NCBI GenBank assembly: GCA_020342025.1
Contig: CP070840.1
Location: 2,369,819 to 2,378,968 of the forward strand
Direction: 5' to 3'
Length of the DNA: 9,150 bases
From: Deltaproteobacteria bacterium
GTDB lineage: Bacteria; Desulfobacterota; DSM-4660; Desulfatiglandales; HGW-15
The position numbers and the translations under genes are program-made. Under the pieces are notes generated by a model. It was given only the letters and a program-made list of their open reading frames with translations. It was not told where the DNA came from and searched no databases. This document shows, one piece after another, positions 5,753-9,150 of the stretch; within the stretch, counting starts at the first letter, position 1, and the number at the start of each line of letters is the position of its first letter.

Positions 5753-6955
5753 ATGTCACTCACAGAAAAGCAGATGGAGAAGTATTGTGATGTTCTGATC
5801 TGGGCCTTGAAGACGGCCCGAAAAGAAAATTTCAAGAAAAACGACCTCATACTTATTCGATATGATCTGGCAGCCACCAGGATGGCTGAGAAGCTTCAGG
5901 CAAAGTTCCTCGATATGGGGATGAATCCGATTCCGCGCATGGGTTTGACCTGGGGCATGGAGCGCAATTTTTTCAAGAAGGCGAATAAAAGACAACTTGT
6001 TTTCCTGACGCCGGGTGAAAAAGAGCTTTTCAGCCATTTAAACGGGAGTGTCTATCTTTATGCCCCTGGATCTCTCACACACCTGAGCCGTATTGATCCG
6101 AAAAGAATTGGTAGAGCGGCTGTGGCAAGGAAACCCTTGCGGGACATCCTGGATAAACGCGATGAGCAAGGGAGATTTGGCTGGAGCCTCTGTATGGTTC
6201 CTACGCCTGAGCTGGCAAAACATGCCAAACTTTCCATGAAGCAGTATACCGCACAGGTTATTAAGGCCTGTTATCTGCACAAAAGGGATCCAGTCAGGGA
6301 GTGGAAGAGCATTTACAAGAATGCGATGGCCATCAAGAAATGGATAAACAGCATGAAGGTAAAGCATTATCACGTGGAGTCAAAAAGCGTGGATCTGAAG
6401 ATCACCCCAGGGAAGAATCGGAACTGGATTGGGCTCTCTGGGCATAATATCCCCAGTTTCGAGATCTTCCTCTCCCCGGACTGGAGGGGGACAGAGGGGG
6501 TCTACTTCGCCAACCAACCCTCGTTTCGAAGCGGAAATTATGTGGAAGGCGTGCGGATTGAATTCAGAAAGGGGAACGCCAGCAGGATCGCAGCCAAGAA
6601 AGGGAGAGATTTCGTTGTTAAACAGCTGTCCATGGATCCGGGCGCCAAGAGGGTGGGGGAATTCTCTCTGACCGATAAGAGGTTCTCCAAGATTGATAAG
6701 TTCATGGCCAACACCCTTTATGACGAGAACTATGGGGGCCGTTATGGAAACTGTCATTTGGCCCTGGGCTCATCCTATTCGAACACCTATGCCCGAGATC
6801 CATCCAGACTAACGAGAGAGAAGAAGAAGAGGCTTGGATTTAACGACTCTGCGCTTCACTGGGACCTGGTGAACACAGAAGAGAAGAGCGTGACCGCCCA
6901 CCTGAGAACTGGAGAAAAAGTGGTGATCTATGAGAATGGGATGTTCAAGTACTAG
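5753..6955 (+). CDS. M29-family (thermophilic-type) aminopeptidase
   Basis: The product is a 400-residue cytoplasmic metallopeptidase of the AmpS/AmpT (M29) family, which removes N-terminal residues from peptides using two metal ions. The C-terminal half holds the expected ligands with family spacing: E237 in HNIPSFEIF, E303 in RVGEFSL, H335 in GNCHLALG, Y342 in SSY, and H369 and D371 in LHWD. Other marks are EGVRIEF (265-271), DENYGG (324-329) and FNDSALHWD. The N-terminal 190 residues form the variable dimer-forming region. The ATG at 5753 follows AGGGGGTGA with good spacing, 14 bases after the previous stop. It is the last gene of the operon and is followed at once by a terminator-like hairpin. 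Confidence 0.93.
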   Translation: MSLTEKQMEKYCDVLIWALKTARKENFKKNDLILIRYDLAATRMAEKLQAKFLDMGMNPIPRMGLTWGMERNFFKKANKRQLVFLTPGEKELFSHLNGSVYLYAPGSLTHLSRIDPKRIGRAAVARKPLRDILDKRDEQGRFGWSLCMVPTPELAKHAKLSMKQYTAQVIKACYLHKRDPVREWKSIYKNAMAIKKWINSMKVKHYHVESKSVDLKITPGKNRNWIGLSGHNIPSFEIFLSPDWRGTEGVYFANQPSFRSGNYVEGVRIEFRKGNASRIAAKKGRDFVVKQLSMDPGAKRVGEFSLTDKRFSKIDKFMANTLYDENYGGRYGNCHLALGSSYSNTYARDPSRLTREKKKRLGFNDSALHWDLVNTEEKSVTAHLRTGEKVVIYENGMFKY

Positions 6956-7001
6956 GAATGCCTAAGGTGGATAAAATCTTAAAGCATTCCAAATTTTGTT
7001 T
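6955..7001 (+). terminator. Terminator-like hairpin after the aminopeptidase gene
   Basis: GGAATGC (6955-6961, beginning at the last base of the stop codon) pairs with GCATTCC (6984-6990). An inner TAAG/CTTA extends the stem with small bulges. AAATTTTGTTT follows, a broken U run (6994-7001). This is a moderate intrinsic terminator ending the three-gene operon. Confidence 0.5.
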
Positions 7002-7006
7002 GATCC

Positions 7007-7065
7007 TTGACTTTAGCCCACTTTAGACACTTTAGATCACTTACCGATGACCCATGACAAATGAC
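7007..7065. repeat. Two micro-repeat tracts before the TIM-barrel gene
   Basis: ACTTTAG occurs three times (7010-7016, 7020-7026, 7029-7035). It is followed by three ATGAC units at exact 7-base spacing (7047, 7054, 7061), the last of which is the start codon of the next gene. A weak promoter-like pair, TTGACT (7007-7012) and TTTAGA (7031-7036, 18-base spacer), overlaps the first tract. Confidence 0.5.
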
Positions 7066-7828
7066 TAATACCCGTATTCACTTAGGAGGTACGGCCAGGA
7101 GCACTGAGGATGTAAAACGTCTCCACAATCTCGGCCTTCAATTTGCTGAAATTCCCATCACCAATCCCCAGAAATTCTCCGATCTACTCAAAGCCTACAA
7201 GGACTTAAAGGATAGACTTGCCATCTATTACCTTTGTCACGGACCCCGAGAAGGGGATCCCAATGACATGAGGGGCCTGGAAGAGGTCTATCTTCCCAAG
7301 ATTTTTGAAGTCCTGCCTATGATGACAGAGCTGGATATGTCTCTCCTCACCCTTCATCTCTGGTTCGATCCTCGGTTTGTGAAAAAGGAGGTGATCGCCT
7401 TTAAAATCGGTTTGCTTAGGCATATCCTCAAAAAGGCGGCAGATTTTGAGATCACTGTCTGTGTGGAAAACTTGAGTGAGACCGCATCCCATATGGTCGC
7501 CCCATTCTCCGATCTACCCCAACTGAACCTAACGCTTGACCTGGGACATGCTCAGCTCCTCACCAAGATGAATACCAGCTATGAATTCATAGAGCGATAT
7601 CCTGAGAGGATAAAACATGTTCATCTCCACGACAATAGGGGGGGAGACTCATATCGAGATGATCTTCACCTGCTTCCAGGAGAGGGCATTGTGGATTTTG
7701 AGAAGGTCTTTAAGGAACTCAAGGCGATGGAATATAAGCATACCATCACTCTGGAACTCACTCCCTCCGAAATAGCGAAATGCCTAAAGCATGTTAAAGA
7801 ATTGCTTATCCGGAGCGGTCTTGAATGA
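7061..7828 (+). CDS. Xylose-isomerase-like TIM-barrel protein (sugar phosphate isomerase/epimerase family)
   Basis: The 255 residues fit the AP-endonuclease-2/xylose-isomerase-like barrel (PF01261), a fold of metal-dependent isomerases, epimerases and endonuclease IV. Likely metal or active-site residues sit at the ends of successive strands: H60 (CHGP), H99 (TLHLW), E136 (VCVENLSE), D160 and H163 (TLDLGHAQ), H186, H188 and H190 (KHVHLHDN), H203 and E208 (HLLPGEG) and E232 (TLEL). The substrate is unknown; a sugar or a polyol phosphate is possible. ATG 7061 is the first in frame, as a TGA stop lies 6 bases upstream (7055-7057). No Shine-Dalgarno sequence precedes it. An AGGAGGT at 7084-7090 is inside the gene and has no in-frame start codon behind it. 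The gene overlaps the next by ATGA, indicating translational coupling. Confidence 0.85.
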   Translation: MTNTRIHLGGTARSTEDVKRLHNLGLQFAEIPITNPQKFSDLLKAYKDLKDRLAIYYLCHGPREGDPNDMRGLEEVYLPKIFEVLPMMTELDMSLLTLHLWFDPRFVKKEVIAFKIGLLRHILKKAADFEITVCVENLSETASHMVAPFSDLPQLNLTLDLGHAQLLTKMNTSYEFIERYPERIKHVHLHDNRGGDSYRDDLHLLPGEGIVDFEKVFKELKAMEYKHTITLELTPSEIAKCLKHVKELLIRSGLE

Positions 7829-8208
7829 TTTACCAACTCTTAGCCCAGTTCACCGTTTTCCTGCATTTTGTCTGGATTTTGTTCCTCATCTTTGGGGTCT
7901 TGTTTGCATTGAAATGGCCAAAGGTAGCCATCTTTCATCTGGGAGGACTTCTCTTTTCTCTCGTCCTTAACTTTTTCCGTTGGTACTGTCCATTGACCTA
8001 TCTGGAAAATTATCTGCGGCGGCTGTATGACGTGAAATCCGCCTATGGCGGACCCTTTACGGCCACTTATCTGGAGCGGCTTGTCTATCCTGACTTGCCC
8101 GAGCTTTATATCCGTGTCGGTGAGATAATCTTTGTGATCCTTTACATGGGCTTTTACGCCTATCTTGCCAAAAAGCATCACATCCTTGCCCGGATCAGAA
8201 TAAGATAG
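7825..8208 (+). CDS. DUF2784 family small membrane protein
   Basis: The product is a 127-residue inner-membrane protein of unknown function. Hydrophobic segments lie at about 6-28, 35-52 and 96-115. The conserved DUF2784 marks are present: H14 and W17 in LHFVW, H38 in FHLGG, and the loop CPLTYLENYLR (55-65). The C-terminus is basic (KKHHILARIRIR), which suggests it stays in the cytoplasm. It starts inside the stop region of the TIM-barrel gene (ATGA overlap at 7825-7828), so the two are probably expressed together. No enzyme motif is visible. Confidence 0.88.
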   Translation: MIYQLLAQFTVFLHFVWILFLIFGVLFALKWPKVAIFHLGGLLFSLVLNFFRWYCPLTYLENYLRRLYDVKSAYGGPFTATYLERLVYPDLPELYIRVGEIIFVILYMGFYAYLAKKHHILARIRIR

Positions 8209-8231
8209 AGACTGGGTAGAGAGAGGTCTAT

Positions 8232-8582
8232 TTGCTTCAGCATAGCTTTGTTCACATCCAGGGGATCGGGCCAAAGACCGAAAGGAGGCTCTGGGAGTAG
8301 GGCATCCAGACCTGGCATCAGTCTCTTGGATATCATAAAACCGTCTTTTCCCCGGCCCGGGATGAAAAAAAGAATCTTGCCCTATGCTTAACCTCTCATC
8401 TCATGGCGGACCGGGGCAAGCGCGTGGTTGGGTGGAGGAATTTTAGATTTGGTCACCGGGATTCGATTTGTCATTTTGATTCTGCAATTTGGCCTTTGGG
8501 GGCGGGTATGCGTTTGCTGTCCCTTGGGCGAAAACTTCTTGAGGGCGTATCATGGACATTAGGAGCCCTGGATCCACGATGA
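8232..8582 (+). pseudogene. Relic of a YprB/RNase-H-like exonuclease gene
   Basis: From a TTG at 8232, preceded by GAGAGG (8221-8226), the frame encodes LLQHSFV, then HIQGIGPKTERRLWE and a TAG at 8298-8300. This looks like the conserved N-terminus of the RNase-H-like exonuclease family (YprB-type), with its helix-hairpin-helix-like GIGPKTE. The same frame then stays open to a TGA at 8580-8582 that overlaps the dinB start. It continues GIQTWHQ, with TVFSPARDE and WRNF further on, which fit the family's next segments. At 8464-8487 it reads RDSICHFD-SAI where the family has its catalytic D-I-E-T motif, so the acidic pair is lost. About 116 codons remain against more than 200 in intact relatives as I recall them. 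The reading is by eye; a broken gene is favoured over amber readthrough. Confidence 0.55.
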
Positions 8583-9150
8583 GCCGGGTCATTCTTCACA
8601 TTGACATGGATGCCTTCTATGCCTCAGTGGAACAAACGGACAATCCGTCGCTCAAGGATAAGCCTGTCATCGTGGGCGGTACATCCAATAGAGGCGTCGT
8701 GTCCGCTGCAAGTTATGAAGCCAGGAAATTTGGAATACGCTCAGCAATGCCCATTTTCCAGGCCAAACAGAGGTGTCCGGATGGGGTTTATCTGCCGGTG
8801 AGGATGGATCGTTACCAGGAAGTGTCAAGGCAGGTCATGGATATTTTGAAACGCTTTTCTCCCTTGGTTGAGCAGGTGTCCATTGATGAAGCCTATATGG
8901 ATATCTCGGGCGTAGACAAGTTGCTGGGTCTGCCACGGGATATCGGTTTAGAGGTAAAGCGCAGCATAAGAGAAATAACATCGCTGACCTGTTCGATCGG
9001 GATCGCCCCCAACAAATTCCTGGCCAAGGTGGCATCGGACCTGGATAAACCGGATGGCCTGACCATTATTCCCCCTGCGAACGTCCCACCGTTTATTAAA
9101 AAGCTTCCCGTTGAGAAGGTCCCGGGGGTAGGGAAGAAAATGGTTCAAAA
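8579..9150 (+). CDS. dinB: DNA polymerase IV (Y family), 3' end cut by window
   Basis: Translesion DNA polymerase that copies past damaged bases. The first 190 residues are visible. Metal ligands are D9 in HIDMDAFYASVEQ and D103 and E104 in VSIDEAYMD; Y14 is the likely steric gate that excludes ribonucleotides. SAASYEARKFGIRSAMP (42-58) is the fingers segment. SIGIAPNKFLAK and ASDLDKPDGL lie in the palm, and VPGVGKK (181-187) is the start of the thumb hairpin-helix. The start is uncertain: ATG 8579 gives the family's usual N-terminus with AGGAG 13 bases upstream, while an in-frame ATG at 8552 has GAGG at 7 bases and adds MDIRSPGST. It overlaps the stop of the exonuclease relic by ATGA. No LexA-type site was recognised upstream. 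Confidence 0.95.
   Translation, partial: MSRVILHIDMDAFYASVEQTDNPSLKDKPVIVGGTSNRGVVSAASYEARKFGIRSAMPIFQAKQRCPDGVYLPVRMDRYQEVSRQVMDILKRFSPLVEQVSIDEAYMDISGVDKLLGLPRDIGLEVKRSIREITSLTCSIGIAPNKFLAKVASDLDKPDGLTIIPPANVPPFIKKLPVEKVPGVGKKMVQ

Noticed and set aside
6380..6757. 125-codon minus-strand frame inside the aminopeptidase gene
   Set aside because: It is antisense to the M29 metal-binding core, with no start signal.
7840..8274. 144-codon minus-strand frame over the DUF2784 gene
   Set aside because: The plus-strand frame has membrane segments, family motifs and a coupled ATGA start; the antisense product is polar with no motif.
8403..8582. A separate 59-codon gene starting at ATG 8403 before dinB
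   Set aside because: There is no ribosome binding site, and the frame is continuous with the exonuclease relic, so it is better read as part of the broken gene.
1..9150. CRISPR array, toxin-antitoxin pair or defence cluster
   Set aside because: No regularly spaced long repeats, cas genes or recognisable toxin/antitoxin pairs were seen. The only repeats are the short tracts reported above.

Overview
The window reads as the chromosome of an anaerobic or sulfate-reducing-type bacterium, most likely Desulfobacterota (formerly Deltaproteobacteria). That placement is an inference from three things: a bacterial selC (tRNA-Sec), a rubrerythrin-like diiron protein next to an archaeal-type stand-alone pyruvate-kinase C-domain protein and an M29 aminopeptidase, and the general protein style. 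Nothing in the window fixes the genus.

Layout. Positions 1-1518 are the end of an integrated element: an AT-rich leader with short direct and inverted repeats, then a tyrosine recombinase (291-1481) with an N-terminal zinc-ribbon-like motif, pointing at the 3' end of a minus-strand selenocysteine tRNA (1519-1616). This is the classic arrangement of an island or prophage inserted into the 3' end of selC. The other junction is outside the window. Resident chromosome begins at selC, which has its own near-consensus promoter, and continues on the minus strand with asd (aspartate-semialdehyde dehydrogenase), a Thermotoga-type sirtuin deacetylase and a glyoxalase-II-like metallo-beta-lactamase-fold hydrolase.

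A divergent intergenic region (4429-4651) separates this leftward group from a compact rightward operon: rubrerythrin-like diiron protein, AF0103-type pyruvate kinase alpha/beta-domain protein and M29 aminopeptidase, closed by a terminator-like hairpin. A second rightward group follows: a xylose-isomerase-like TIM-barrel protein overlapping a DUF2784 membrane protein, then what I read as a decayed YprB/RNase-H-like exonuclease gene, and finally dinB (DNA polymerase IV), cut by the window end.

Most of the window is ordinary housekeeping sequence. The parts most worth a second look are the selC island junction (the element apparently supplies the tRNA's terminator), the unannotated exonuclease relic before dinB, and the diiron / PK-C-like / aminopeptidase operon, whose middle protein has no established function. 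I found no convincing undescribed defence or mobile system beyond the island edge.
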